Shown here: one piece after another, positions 24,186 to 38,700 of the stretch | How the letters are laid out: each line of letters begins with the position of its first letter | Position numbering within the stretch: position 1 is the first letter of the stretch | Source: Owenia fusiformis | Lineage: Eukaryota > Annelida > Polychaeta > Sabellida > Oweniidae | DNA: 64,000 nt | Assembly: GCA_903813345.2 (NCBI GenBank) | Contig: CAIIXF020000010.1 | Coordinates: forward strand, 26,374,425-26,438,424 | Direction of reading: 5' to 3' | Translations under genes and position numbers: made by a program | The notes under the pieces: model-generated | Databases searched by the model: none | Seen by the model: only the letters and a program-made list of their open reading frames with translations | What the model was told of the DNA's origin: nothing

Positions 24186-26709
24186 TAAAAATAAGGAAAA
24201 ATCGTACCTTCGACGTTCCGACATTTTGTTACCAAAACGAACCGTTTTGGTAACCAGCGTAATCGAGCGGATTACCAGTGCATAGGGCATTCGCATTCAT
24301 ATTGCTTGGATTTCTATGACGTTGACTGTGTCAGAGCATGATGCTGGAATTACAATTCATACTGCCTGTAAAACTGAAATCTGCCCTGTGATTGACATTT
24401 ATACGTATTGTCAATTCTTTATGCTGATGTGCTTATGTTGTATTACAACTTTTTTAAGTTTCAAAATGTCATAGACTAAATATATAGTCTGGTTTTGTTT
24501 CATACAAAATCAGATATGAATTTTAAGCTATAATGATTTTATGAAGTTTGTCATGAATATCATTGGATAAAAAGCTTATTACTGGCCGTGATTACATGTG
24601 GGTTTATTCCTCGTGACAATATGATATTTCCCCCTGGCCCTCCGACCGGGCCCTCGGGAAATATCATATTGTCCCTTGCTGTACATTTTTTTTTCATATT
24701 ATCGATTTATTTCAAATAATAACATAGATATACACAGTCAGCTGATTGCCAAAGTTTTACAACATTAGCGGCAATTAAATAATTATACATAAATGAAATA
24801 ATAGAAATAATTCTTGCTGTACATTCATTCTGACTTTCGTAGTAAAATACATTGTGTATACGACATCTTTTAATTTATACAGTTTATTTAGATAATCTAG
24901 TTTAGTTTATGTTTATATTAAGTACAGTATTATATTACAATGGTATTGCACTTAGAGTTAAATAGAGAATAAAATAAAAGGGTCACAACATATATTCAGT
25001 TCTTCAATTCTGTTTATAGAAATACAGATTCATAACATTTTCTGCATATTCATGTAAATATCAGTAAAAGACTAATATAATGTTTGAGTCTGATACTACT
25101 CTTTGGGTGAGCTTTAGGATATGTTCTAATGTATAAGTCTCATGTGACTCGGACGCTGGACCTCATACAGATGCACAAATTTATTTTGGATCGTAATGTA
25201 ATGTAATGTCATTAATACAAGTACGTGTAATGTAACTCTCTTTATCTAAGAGGTCAATAAACTAAAATTACACACAGAAAATGAATAATTGTGGTATGAC
25301 AATAGGCGAAGTAAATAGTTTTCACCGAGCATAAAAATAAAATGTATGAGTTTTTTATAATTTAGAATTTAAAAAAAAAGAAATCCATGTGCCTAATTAC
25401 ATGAGTAAGAACGTCTATTTTTGGTAAAGTGCAAAAGTTGAACCTAATAAAGCTGCTTATTAAATCTAAGACAAAATAAACCACTCCATGCAATGGGTAA
25501 ATCAATTATTCTTCCGCATTTTCTGTTGGAAGCCAGGATTGTTCGAAGTAATTGTTAGGTTTCTCTATAATCGTAAAAAAGCCATTTGGGCTTCTACCGC
25601 TTTAAAGAAATCGCGCATTAAAAATACGAAATTGCTTGATTTTAAAAATTTTAAAAATCTGAAAGCAATATAAAAAGTTAGAGTTTTGAATATGGAAATA
25701 TTTTTGTGGACTGACTTATCCCGTGATATAATTTACCCCCATCGCACCATTTGTTTTGTAATCGAGGAAATGACCAGATTTCTCACTTAGTATTGTCACG
25801 ACAGGTTGAGTGAGCTGAAATCAAACATAAACAAGCACGGGAAGTCAAACCTTTTTGGGCGGGGTGAATAGAATAGCCCGTGATGAATATAATGTTTTGT
25901 AATAAAAGCTCAGTACAATACGGATAATTAATTGTGTAACTTCGATTTTAAAGTACACACTATCATATCAGTTCCATTCTAATGGTATCAACCCGGATTC
26001 ACTTGACTACATAGCTTAAAAATCAAAGCATGAGTATGCATGCTCAGTAACCCCATAAACTAACTGTATTTAACGATTGCCAAATACATTTAAATGTACG
26101 TCGAGTTTGTTAAATACATGTTGGTTACACAAGCTCCTGTAAGACAGCCAAAGTTGCCAACCATGCGTACGATTTCATACCGAGCTCAGGTCGTTTGCTA
26201 AACACGGTCCGCCCAAAAGTATCGTTAAGTCGTCGTGTTGATTGATGACGAAGCGGTATGTAAAGTACTCCTCTAAGGGATTAGATTAACAAAAGTGGAA
26301 AAAGCATTGGATTATCTGTATATCTCACAGACACGAGGCTCCAGGGAGCTTTCATAACAGTCTTACATCTCACGGAGACGAGGCTCCAGGGAGCGCTAAT
26401 AGCGGTAAGGTTTGACCCATCCTTAATTTGGAAAAATGTTGGCGAAAGGCTATTACACAAACACATTAATAATCACCTCTGTTAATAACAAAATACAAAA
26501 ACTGGATAATCTTTAAAGAAATGATTAATATGAAAATTAAAATTTAATTCAAGTGTATGAAATGGTAGCTTCTATTTTGATAACACATATTTTGTGATAG
26601 TCATCAAATCTCTGTGGATCACAAGGGCAAAAGGCATGACTAAATTTGTGGTTTGCACATACATTTTAGTTTGACAAAGTATGAATATGATTTTGTTGAT
26701 TTATTCCAG
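24186..26709. other. Intergenic region upstream of the collagen gene
   Basis: No gene was recognised. It contains the hairpin at 24615–24673 and, at about 26320–26390, two tandem copies of a unit with GACGAGGCTCCAGGGAGC. A polypyrimidine-AG acceptor (TTTATTCCAG) ends at 26709, so at least one untranslated exon and the promoter of the collagen gene should lie in or left of this stretch; I could not locate them. Confidence 0.45.
24615..24673. repeat. 17-bp perfect stem hairpin with GC-rich loop
   Basis: GACAATATGATATTTCC at 24615–24631 pairs exactly with 24657–24673. The 25-base centre is GC-rich, unlike its surroundings. The same arm occurs alone at 20021–20040. Confidence 0.8.
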
Positions 26710-26713
26710 GCTA

Positions 26714-26786
26714 ATGCCGTATTTCACATCTTCGACGGCCCTGCTGTCAGTGGCCACACTGTGCTTATTATGCAGATCTAGTCAAG
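26714..26786 (+). CDS. Collagen gene: signal-peptide exon
   Basis: It encodes 24 residues with a classic signal peptide: a short N-region, a hydrophobic core [13 protein letters not shown], then RSSQG as a plausible cleavage region. It is preceded by an acceptor (TTTATTCCAG) four bases before the ATG and followed by a donor (CAAG then GTAATG) in phase 1. The next exon at 31555 also starts in phase 1 and reads on without a stop, which is why I link it despite a 4.8-kb intron. Confidence 0.75.
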
Positions 26787-29700
26787 GTAATGGAACTTAA
26801 TGTAGACCCCACCTACCTACCCCTTCTCTCGCTTAGGAGTACGAGTATTAGGTTAATATAACGATAAAAAAAGTGTTTTTTGGGATGCTGTAATTCGGTT
26901 AACAGGCTACCGATAAATGGTATATCAAACTAAGATATATGCCATATTCACCTAAAATGTATGCCATATTCGACTAAAACATATACCATATTCAACTAAA
27001 ATATATGCTTATAAGATTATAATCTATAATAGATTTTTTGGACTGATGACCTTCTAGGGCCAAACTGTAGACTGTTACTTTGGTATCAGGATCCTATCTC
27101 TACCAATCATGACGTTATGTATCATGTCAGCCGTTTCTTTTGATATGATTCCCTCGCTCTTCAAAAGAAAAATTGTCTTATGATGATCACTCATTTTTTA
27201 TTATAGCACAGGTTTTCAAGTTTTTCAATGTAAGATTGTCTGATATTCTTTAATTGTTTTACATTTAAACAAAAATATGTTTCATCTTCCTCTACCGGAT
27301 CTTTACATATTTTACAAATATTCCTATTCAAATCAATAATTGGTCTCGTGCTAGTCTAGTGAGGTGTTTACTATAAGTAAAGGTCGTTTCAAGTATATGT
27401 CATATTCCTTAACTCACGAGAACACGCAACGGAAGTACTGAATAACGAAACCATGAATAACCATAGCAAAAACAAAATCATGTAGAATAGTAAAAAATTA
27501 GTTATCTCCTCATTTTGCTACTGAAAATATCGACCATTCAGTTTCCTAGTTTCCAATCCTCCTTGGTTTAGACCAAGGAGAATTGGAAGCCAGAATGCAC
27601 CATCGATATTGTCTAACAAAGCTAGCGTTAGTCCCGGAGTCATATTTCTCACTTCAAAATTTGAATGGAAAGTTTTGGTCTTATTACCAAACAAAAAAGA
27701 TAAAATAAAGAAATACAAGAAATGATCAAGATCATTAGTGGCTTAATGTATGACCATTAGTTTCAGTATTTTGAATGCTGATTGTGAATTTATAGCCAGG
27801 TAAATGTCACTCTGGAACTCTGGCTTCCAATCATCTTTGGTTAAGACGTAAAATAAAAGAACACTGCTTTGACTTTGATTTACTATACTTGTGTATGCTA
27901 ACGTTTCGTAACAAACGATTACATTGAATAGTCTAGTTTCTTTTATGAGATTTATGCAAATGAACGATTTGTAAAACAAATTGCAGAAAATGGAAAGAAA
28001 ATTTCTATCAAGATATTAGCCAATCAAATACCAGGAAGGTTTATGAATATATAATCAAAAACATTGATAATGAAAAATATCAGAATGTAATCATAATCTT
28101 AAACTTCTTCATGATATTTAACCATTTTGGTACTAGTGAATAGAACAGGGAACTCCTAAAAATAACATGTTTTATCTCAAAATATTTCTGTATTTTGTAG
28201 CTTGCATATAGCAGTATAGTACATGTATTTTTTTTACATAAAGGGCATTTAGATGAGGAGGTTAAGGTACACGTTTTTAAAAGAACTTGTAAGTGATTGT
28301 GTGATGTCATGACTCACTTGAATGTGATGCGAAGGGGAGAAGAAATCTCCAGAGGACCATAGTCCCAGACGTTAACGTACAATTTCTGCTAAAAAATGTG
28401 TAGCTTGACCTCCCTTTTATTTTGGCCTACGGGACAATATTCAATATACTTTCAAATCCATTCCTAATGACGCTGTTCAAAAAGCCAGTGAATAAAAAGA
28501 AAATGACCTACAAAAATGAAATCAGTATGAAGTATGAAGTCAAAATAATGCTCAAGGTATTATATGATATAAGAGACATACACATATATTTGCCTCTGAT
28601 GATATGAATCCTTCGTATTTGTCTGAGTAGAAATGAACGGTATACATATTCGAAAATATCTCAAAATGTGTTTTTTAATATGTTAACATCTTGGGCCGAG
28701 ATGTCCAGATCCAATAAAATTTTGCAATTACGAAACGGTACTTTCATGACTGGTAACACGTGCCAGTTTTTCACAGCGATCCACCACAGGACATACCATA
28801 TCATGTATTTTTGTATTACTAACCTACTACTGTTTTTTAAGATTTTGTAATATTAAATTATCAACTATACATATACAGTGTGTCCCATAAAAAACGCAAC
28901 AAACAAAAACATTGTAAAATCACAAAACCAGTGATGATTACATCAATTTCATTTAGTTTATCATGAAGCCACGTGTCTCCCCTTTACAATGGTATGTTAT
29001 TTGTTCATATCTGATCATGGACCACTGAAAAATCATTGTTTTTTCGTACATGGGTGAAAAGGCCTTTGTGCCAAGTAATGAAATATCAATCAACTGATCC
29101 TTAATTGTGCAATCAGGTAAATCATTATGTAATTGGTACTGGGGATTAAATTTTTGTCACAAAATTTACATAACACAAGTTTCTGATTTAGATTTAGTAA
29201 GAAAAAATGAAAAGAAAATTTAACTTTAAGTATTCATCAGTATTCTTGTTGGTTCAGGTAACAAAATGCAAGACATATGGAAAAAAAGTGGCATAGACAG
29301 TCATTGTCTGTCATCTTATGAAAGATTACTTATGAAAGATTACATTCCATGCCCTTTCGCATGACCACTATTTAACACTGAGACTGGCCTTTGTGTCCAT
29401 GTCGCACACCTCTTTGAATCATCTGGGGTTCTGGCGGAGGGCAGCAACCTCATTGGTGACTCTTTGTTGCAATGTCTAAAACTTGGCCCAGAACAGATTT
29501 TGGCACGTTGTGCAAAAGGAATGATTATTCAGTGGTCCATGGTTTTATATGAATAACTGACATACCATTGGAAAGAGGAGACATGTGGCTTCCTGGTAAA
29601 CTAAATCAAATTGATGTTATCATCACTGGTTTTGTGATTTTACAATGTTTTTGTTTGTTGCGTTTTTTATGGGACACACTGTAGAGTGTGTTCTTTTAAA

Positions 29701-32700
29701 AATAAAGGTGTTTGGACAGATATTAGAGGGCTTGTTTTGGGGATAACCCTATATGATAGTCATTGCCTCAGCCCCTTTTTGAACCTATGATGAAACATTA
29801 ATAAGTAATATAAATAATTATATCATTATGATTATGTTATGCTATACTGCCTAATATTTATATGTTATATTTAAGTAGGCTCATGGTACAAGTATGTAGC
29901 CTGCCTTCATGTAGGTTCTAATCTTGGCAAAGCTTGTCATTATGAATACATTTACACAATCGTACAAAATCATTCGAGAATAAAAAATGGCATTCAAAGT
30001 TAAAAACCCGCCGGCCGGCCTCATTTCAAAATAAGTGAAAAACTGGGTTGAAACTTATTACTTCGAAATTTGATTTTATCTGTTTTAAGCATCCAAGCCC
30101 TATTGTCCTAGTAAATTCAAATTCGGCAATCCTGTGAAGTATTTATAGGCAATATTATACCGATACGGTGTATGCACTGTACATATGTACTGGATATACT
30201 ATAAATATGTACTGTCTATCTTGTCATCATCTCCGGATACTGCGTCGGCACGGTTGATTCGGTATGATGCACACCGCATAACATAAAGGTTGCATATCTG
30301 CTGTGTTAAAGTGATCATTATTGATGTAAAAAATGTAGATTATTTTTGGGCATCAGTATGGTTAAAGATTTCATAATTTAAAAAGTGCAGGTATTGAAAG
30401 TTGGGGACATTGTTAATAGAACAATAATGAAACTTAAATGTCAAAATAAGCCTAAGGGTAAATATTTAAAATAACTTTCTAAAAAGTTTGTATTAGTCCC
30501 AGTGGACAAGGCTTCTACTGCGTGACATAAAAAATGACACCCAGCCACATAATGTTTCATAACTTTTTTTGTCTGAAAAAATTCTGAATTGTTTTTTTCG
30601 CACATGAAAACTATAATCCATTTCGCAACTCCACAAGAAGTTTCAGATGACTAGCTCACCTAGATGCATATGTATGAGTGTTACAAAAGGTGTTGTCCAT
30701 TCCTTTGCTGTCACAACTGGATCATATACAAAAAATGACACCCACCTTTTGTAACATAATTTTGGAAATAATTTATAATGATTTTATCAATGGCAACTAC
30801 ATTACTTTGTGTTTAATTGAATGGATATAAACACCATCTTTAGATCTTTAGTGAATATTATTCCACGTTGTTAAATGGATAGTCTGTTTAAACTTAATTA
30901 AATAACACTAAATGCAATTTTATTACATATTTTTAGCATTTTTGGTATATAATTTCGAGAACTATGAAGTATGATGGAATAATCGGCAAAATAGATACGT
31001 GGGTATGAAGAAGAACATAGGTAGAAGTCAAGTAATGTTAATTTGTAAAATATAGATTACCTTTTTGCTCCATTCTAACGAATGTCGTATTCCATGTTCT
31101 TACAAAACACGTCTAAATCGTTTGAAAATCACGTCCACATTGTTTAGACTTGAGCACCGTGATATTGATGTTTTTAGATAAGAACACAAGCAAAATGCAT
31201 GAAAAACCCACACGATTCATTCTACAAATAACTCATGGTCTTTAACCAGGATCTTCCTAAGTTCACGAAAAGACATGATAGATACAATGAAGCCGCACAC
31301 GTAATCATAAAATATAATATTTCCCCTCATAATTATCTCCATAATTGTGTTATTTCGGTTCCTCGATTTCCCCGATTTATCACTTATCGTAAAAGACCCA
31401 CATACAGAAAATGTTAGATACGAACTCATAGTTCATTGAAAATTTGGAGCGAAAAAATTATTTTGAGCTACTGAGTAAATGTAACACATTAAAATATAAG
31501 CAAAACAGTAAATGTAAATTCCAAATATCGATCATGTGTTTTTGTTTTTTTTAGGGTCGGTGACGTTTGTTGGCAACTCTATTGTTGACAGAGCTGAGCT
31601 GACGACCAGTGGGGGTGCTGGTAAAGCATGGGTCGACCCCTCTTTCAATCTGACAGCTGGATACGTCACGGCCTTCCATATGTATATATCTAGTCGTAAG
31701 TTTCCCAATCCACATAAATGCCTAATCTAATTGCGTTAGTTTAATTCATTCACATATTTGTTTTGAGTTATCTACAAAATTGCTCTATCGAAATTTTGTA
31801 TCAAAATCATTCTATTGATTTAGTGGAACAAAGACATTACATTAGCAGCTTCTGAAAATACAAGGTTACTTTTAGAATCCAGCGGTACATCTGATGGGGA
31901 GGTGTTTCTGTGGAGACCTACATCAGATCCTTATACTTTTACGCTGCTCTACAGACAGGCTGTCAACTTCACCAAAGCAGGGGGTGGGAACATAACGGTA
32001 AGTCTTCACTAGCTACAACACGATCACATTCGGGCACTCGAAATTCACAATAAGAGTCAGACTGTATTTTGGCATTCTTCTTGTGCTTTATAAACTAATG
32101 AAAATGAAAACTATGCCTTTAAATCTATATATTTATTTGCAGGTTCTTACAGAGAAACCTTATCCTTTGGTCAAAGACGGAGATCACATCGGATGGTTAT
32201 ATAATTCAGAAGAAGGTCCAATAACTTTCGACTGGGACCCCAACAATGCATTTGTCTACATGTATAAAACAGATATAAATGGGAATTTCAACATAGATGA
32301 TTCCGTCGAGTTTGATACTCTAGCATTGCCTTCGAAATCGTCATTTGGAGTTGTAATAGATTCAGGTAAATTGCTAGAATGATCTCCTGCCCTTCAGAAT
32401 TTGGTCTTATTTCCAAAGAGAAAATTCAAAACACACAATAAGTGATGAAGATATAATTAGTTAGTTAGGATCACTATTTATTGATTTATAGTCAGATAAA
32501 ATGTCAGAAATAACGACATTTTCAATGTCTATATCGATCAACGTCAAGGTTGAATATTGAGTCGGAACCCTTGGAGCCGATCCTTTTTGCAGTCATATAC
32601 AAAAGATTATCTTTATTAGACTCTAGATTGAAAATCTACAAAAGATCGTGTGTAGTTGGGGACATGTTGTACACTTGTGTCCTTGTAAAAATGTTGCTTT

Positions 32701-35700
32701 CAAAATTTTACATTCACTCATATTTGTTGCTCCCAAAGGAATATTACATTTTGATGACATTCTGATGCCAACAATACAGGGTGGTGAACAAACATGGACA
32801 CCCCCCCCTTAAAAACAACATATATACAATGTTGTTCAATAAGTTCGCAGAAAAATGCTTTTTAATAATTTTCATTGAATTTTCACACATTCAAAAGTAT
32901 CTTGAATACTGATTTGTAAAATATCAGCATCTCTAATTTGATAAGTTAGAACTAACGGTTACGATGGCAATTGGACTATATCGCTATGCATCATTGTAAA
33001 GGCCAATGTTACATTAAAGTTCCAAACTATCTAAACAAGAAACAAAAACAAGATATATGTAATTCAATCTTGATAAATGGCTCTATGTAGAGGCAGGGCG
33101 AGCGTGAGATAACTTAAATCGTCCTTTTGACAGTATTGTGGTACTTGAAATGTAAGTAAATACTTAGGCCCTTAAAATTGACACTGACAAATTGCAATTG
33201 AAAATTTGACATCGACATTCTAACACTAAATTATATTTACAGCAGCCTGGTCTTCGTGGATAAGCAGAGATGATCCTAGTGATATTGCAGACTCGGAGGA
33301 TAGAGAGAACCTGGAGAAGGGACTCGGAGGAGTAAGTGGATGACGGATTGTCTAATATTTTAAATTGCATGCGGGTTAAGGTTACATCCTGGTCTCAGAA
33401 TGGTTACCAATGATGACAGTTTAATCTGCTTTTGAGCGAATCTTTTAAATATAAAATAGAACATATAAAGTTGAGATTTAGGTGCTTGAAGCACGCAGAC
33501 ACTTTTATGTAAATACATTTTCCAGAGCATGCCATGCCAGAACCCAGAAGCAATAGAATGCAGGACAGTAGGAACCCATATCCCTGCTTCAGAAACTGGT
33601 CAGGTGTTTAAAGAAGATGCTGATTGTTCAGTAGAAGGTGGACTGGTGTGTGTCAACAGTGAACAGGAACCAGTTTCTCAATGTTTGGACTATGAAATTA
33701 GATTTCTCTGCCCAATGCCTACCCAAAGTAAGTATATATATAAGGGTTTTGTACTGGTTGTTTTTTTATAAGGGATAAACTCCGTATCCGAGACCGACTG
33801 TACATGACAGATGTAAGGTTCTACTAAGGTTCTATACCTCATAAAGTTCCAAAATTAAAAAAACCTACCTTAAGGTACGCATTTTTTTTGAAGTTTGTGA
33901 AATTTTCACACTCATATATTGCTGAAGCAAGTTTTCTCAGTCTACATCATCAGTTAGGATATGTGATCTACTTTCTGGTAGATTTGGTCAAATTTTTATC
34001 CAGATCAAAGATCAAAATCTAGGTCAACTTTTCAAGTTTCCCAAATTTTCAATTTTCTCTCAGAATATCTTGCTAGGAATCATTTTCAAGTTCATTTAAG
34101 TATTTTAAACAATTCCCCATCTCTGACGGAGATCACATCGGATGGTTATATAATTCAGAAGAAGGTCCAATAACTTTCGACTGGGACCCCAACAATGCAT
34201 TTGTCTACATGTATAAAACAGATATAAATGGGAATTTCAACATAGATGATTCCGTCGAGTTTGATACTCTAGCATTGCCTTCGAAATCGTCATTTGGAGT
34301 TGTAATAGATTCAGGTAAATTGCTAGAATGATCTCCTGCCCTTCAGAATTTGGTCTTATTTCCAAAGAGAAAATTCAAAACACACAATAAGTGATGAAGA
34401 TATAATTAGTTAGTTAGGATCACTATTTATTGATTTATAGTCAGATAAAATGTCAGAAATAACGACATTTTCGATGTCTATATCGATCAACGTCAAGGTT
34501 GAATATTGAGTCGGAACCCTTGGAGCCGATCTTTTTGCAGTCATATACAAAAGATTATCTTTATTAGACTCTAGATTGAAAATCTACAAAAGATCGTGTG
34601 TAGTTGGGGACATGTTGTACACTTGTGTCCTTGTAAAAATGTTGCTTTCAAAATTTTACATTCACTCATATTTGTTGCTCCCAAAGGAATATTACATTTT
34701 GATGACATTCTGATGCCAACAATACAGGGTGGTGAACAAACATGGACACCCCCCCTTAAAAACAACATATATACAATGTTGTTCAATAAGTTGGCAGAAA
34801 AATGCTTTTTAATAATTTTCATTGAATTTTCACACATTCAAAAGTATCTTGAATACTGATTTGTAAAATATCAGCATCTCTAATTTGATAAGTTAGAAAT
34901 AACGGTTACGATGGCAGTTGGACTATATAGCTATGCATCATTGTAAAGGCCAATGTTACATTAAAGTTCCAAACTATCTAAACAAGAAACAAAAACAAGA
35001 TATATGTAATTCAATCTTGATAAATGGCTCTATGTAGAGGCAGGGCGAGCGTGAGATAACTTAAATCGTCCTTTTGACAGTATTGTGGTACTTGAAATGT
35101 AAGTAAATACTTAGGCCCTTAAAATTGACACTGACAAATTGCAATTGAAAATTTGACATCGACATTCTAACACTAAATTATGTTTACAGCAGCCTGGTCT
35201 TCGTGGATAAGCAGAGATGATCCTGATGATACTGCAGACTCGGAGGATAGAGAGAACCTGGAGAAGGGACTCGGAGGAGTAAGTGGATGACGGATTGTCT
35301 AATATTTAAATGGCATGCGGGTTAAGGTTACATCCTGGTCTCAGAATGGTTACCAATGATGACAGTTTAATCTGCTTTTGAGCGAATCTTTTAAATATAA
35401 AATAGAACATATAAAGTTGAGATTTAGGTGCTTGAAGCACGCAGACACTTTTATGTAAATACATTTTCCAGAGCATGCCATGCCAGAACCCAGAAGCAAT
35501 AGAATGCAGGACAGTAGGAACCCATATCCCTGCTTCAGAAACTGGTCAGGTATTTAAAGAAGGTGCTGATTGTTCAGTAGAAGGTGGGCTGGTGTGTGTC
35601 AACAGTGAACAGGAACCAGTTTCTCAATGTTTGGACTATGAAATTAGATTTCTCTGCCCAATGCCTACCCAAAGTAAGTATATATATGAGGGTTTTGTAC

Positions 35701-38700
35701 TGGTTGTTTTTTTATAAGGGATAAACTCCGTATCCGAGACCGACTGTACATGACAGATGTAAGGTTCTACTAAGGTTCTATACCTCATAAAGTTCCAAAA
35801 TTAAAAAACCTACCTTAAGGTACGCATTTTTTTTGAAGTTTGTGAAATTTTCACACTCATATATTGCTGAAGCAAGTTTTCTCAGTCTACATCATCAGTT
35901 AGGATATGTGATCTACTTTCTGGTAGATTTGGTCAAATTTTTATCTAGATCAAAGGTCAAAATCTAGGTCAACTTTTCAAGTTTCCCAAATTTTCAATTT
36001 TCTCTCAGAATATCTTGCTAGGAATCATTTTCAAGTTCATTTAAGTATTTTAAACAATTCCCCATCTCTGTCTAGATAATGATTTTACCAATTGATTTTA
36101 ATTAATTAAGGGTGAATTTCAAAGGGCTTACGGACGACTCAGCCCCTAGATAACTCATCCCTGGACAACTCATCCCCAAGACAAGCCATCCCCTGGACAA
36201 GTCATCCCCTAGACAAGTCATCCCCAAGACAACTCATCTGTTATCACATGAAGCTAAATTGTACTTTTTTTGATGTCAGTCAAACAGTGCCAGTAAAACC
36301 CTCATTTCTTGTCCTTATACATATTACATGACCTAGTATTTCATGACACAAAAATAAAATTTTCTTTCTGCATAACTATTAAAGAATACTTCAGTTATGA
36401 ACAACAAACATATTATAACATCAAAGGGCTTCTTAAATCAATTTTAGTATAATATTGAAATTGTATATCAAAAGTAAATACTTACAAAACAAATCACAGA
36501 TTAATTGGTTGATGATCTCCTTAACAAAATCATAGTTTTTTTAACAATTTTCCAGATTGACCCTCCAGGAAATCTTTGTACATGTAATATGTGTTTTGAA
36601 ACTTAAAACTGATCATATTCACAACCAAAATATTTATAAATCATTTTTAACATAATCTGAATAACAGTTCAAAGAACAAAGATTGACCAAATAATTTGAG
36701 CCTTTCAAGGCATTCACAAAATGAATTCAATTTAATGACGTCATATGGACAATGGGAGCATTGGTTCAAATTTTAAAGTCAATATATCTCTGGAAGTGTA
36801 TTGCGCATGGTTCTGAAATTTCAGATATGACTCATATTATGACTCATAAGATGACTCATATTATATTTGTAAGAAATTTCATGTAAAAATAATAATATTT
36901 CTTCTCTTGAGAAGCTATCGTGCAAAACCTTTCGAACGACCCTTGTAGAATGACCTTAAAAAGTCAGTAAACTCCAAATTATGAGTTTTTGGGGTCAATT
37001 TTAAAAGCTAAGTCATTTCAAATAAAAAGTCTGGAATCTGGAGTCTTGAATTTGAACTTGTTCAATTTCACTAATCTAGTTATACATATTCCTAAGGTTA
37101 TCTATCAGTAGGCAATATTAAAGTATAATTATAATCATAAATAGACAAGTATTATATAATGAACGCTTTTCACTTCTACAGATATCAACGCTGGAGAAGA
37201 AGTATGTACCAATTCACCGCCAACGAACGTGTTCAACTGCGACTTTGAAAACGGGACTTGCGGATTTAGCTTTCAAAGAAATGCACCTCTAGGGGTGTGG
37301 GGATTCCAGATTAAATCTGGCAGTACCCCTAGTCCAGGAACAGGTCCTACTGATGACATCGATGGTGGAGGTATTTATATTATATCCGAACTTTCGACAC
37401 AACCCATTTCAGTATTGTTAAAGCCCCTACTTCTTTAAAAGTACAGATCCAATTTATCATAAATCAGAGCTATTACTTTTTTGAAATTACAGATCCACTT
37501 TTCCATCAATCATAAATCGTTTGACATGACAATGGTATTATTTCAAGGGAGTTACCTGTTATTCGAGGCAACGGATGCTGATTCACTAGGCGTTGACTTA
37601 GCGACTTTAGAGACGCCTTTTCCTCCTGGCCAATATACTTTTTCGATGTACTACCACATGTTTGGGAGACAACTGGGGAAAATGGAGTTACGCATTGAAA
37701 CTAGTTCAGATAACAGCATAATTTGGGAACAAAGTGAGCCACAATTTGATGAATGGCGACAGATGACCGTTAATTTCAACCAAAGCGAGGAGTTTAACAT
37801 TGCTTTTATGGCAACAGCAAATGAAGGATCTCTGTCAGAAGTATGGCAAGGAGACATGGCCATAGACAATATTAACTTAATCTTCGGTAAGTGTATATGG
37901 CGACGTAAGTATCATGACATATGTCCCCATATATGTTGCCTTATAACGTTACCATTTTTGAACATAGACTAAAACCCAACATAATGAGAATGATGCCTCA
38001 TTTAGTCCCATCGGATCTCACAAGGTCTCAATAATATTAGTCTAAAAGGTCTCATCGTGCCCCATAGCCCACTAGTACAGGGTGGTCCAAAAAATTGGGA
38101 CACTCGTATTTCAAAAATAAATATTGATTTTCTTGATAAAACATGTCATATTATATAGCAGTGGATAATGTCTGTCAACCAGCGTGCGTTATATAAATAA
38201 CGTCATTTAAGTTTCAAAACAGGTTTTCCAAAACTTGCAAAAACTTGCTCCAAGCACTAGATCTCACAAGAGGGTCAAAGAAAATATGCCTAGATTCATC
38301 CCCCTAATCACTGCCTCCCCTAGAGCACACGTTCACCAACGTCTGTGACTACCATGTAAGGCAAGAACTAACAGAATTGGTGTACCATGAATCCTTTACA
38401 TCTATTCCGTCTCTTGAGGACATGATTTAATTAATGAGAAGTGATTGTCTTAACAGCATATCAATGATGCTATTGGCAAATTTAGGCCAAAATTGAGGGC
38501 TATAATTGATCAAAATGGTGGACATATTGAACGTCTGGTTATGTAAATAAAGTTAACAATAAAACTTGTTTTTGCAAGTTTTGGAAAACCCGTTTTGAAA
38601 TGAAAATGACGCCATTTATATTACAGACGCTGGTTGACAGACACATTATAATTTTGAACGTATGATCTACAAAATTAAAGATAAGTAAATTCCCCATCCA

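Larger units (their letters stand above)
32177..36070. repeat. Recent 1.95-kb direct tandem duplication covering the WxxW exons
   Basis: 32177–34135 and 34136–36070 are near-identical head-to-tail copies with a few substitutions and a net 24-base length difference. The left breakpoint falls inside the third N-domain exon (after the codons for LVKD begin); the right one is in the following intron (CCATCTCTG). Both copies include AACAATACAGGGTGG debris of the mariner-like family near 32770 and 34724. Confidence 0.93.

Noticed and set aside
34596-34859. 87-codon plus ORF and 88-codon minus ORF in the duplicated intron
   Set aside because: They lie in repeat debris between exons and the equivalent stretch in the first copy is interrupted.
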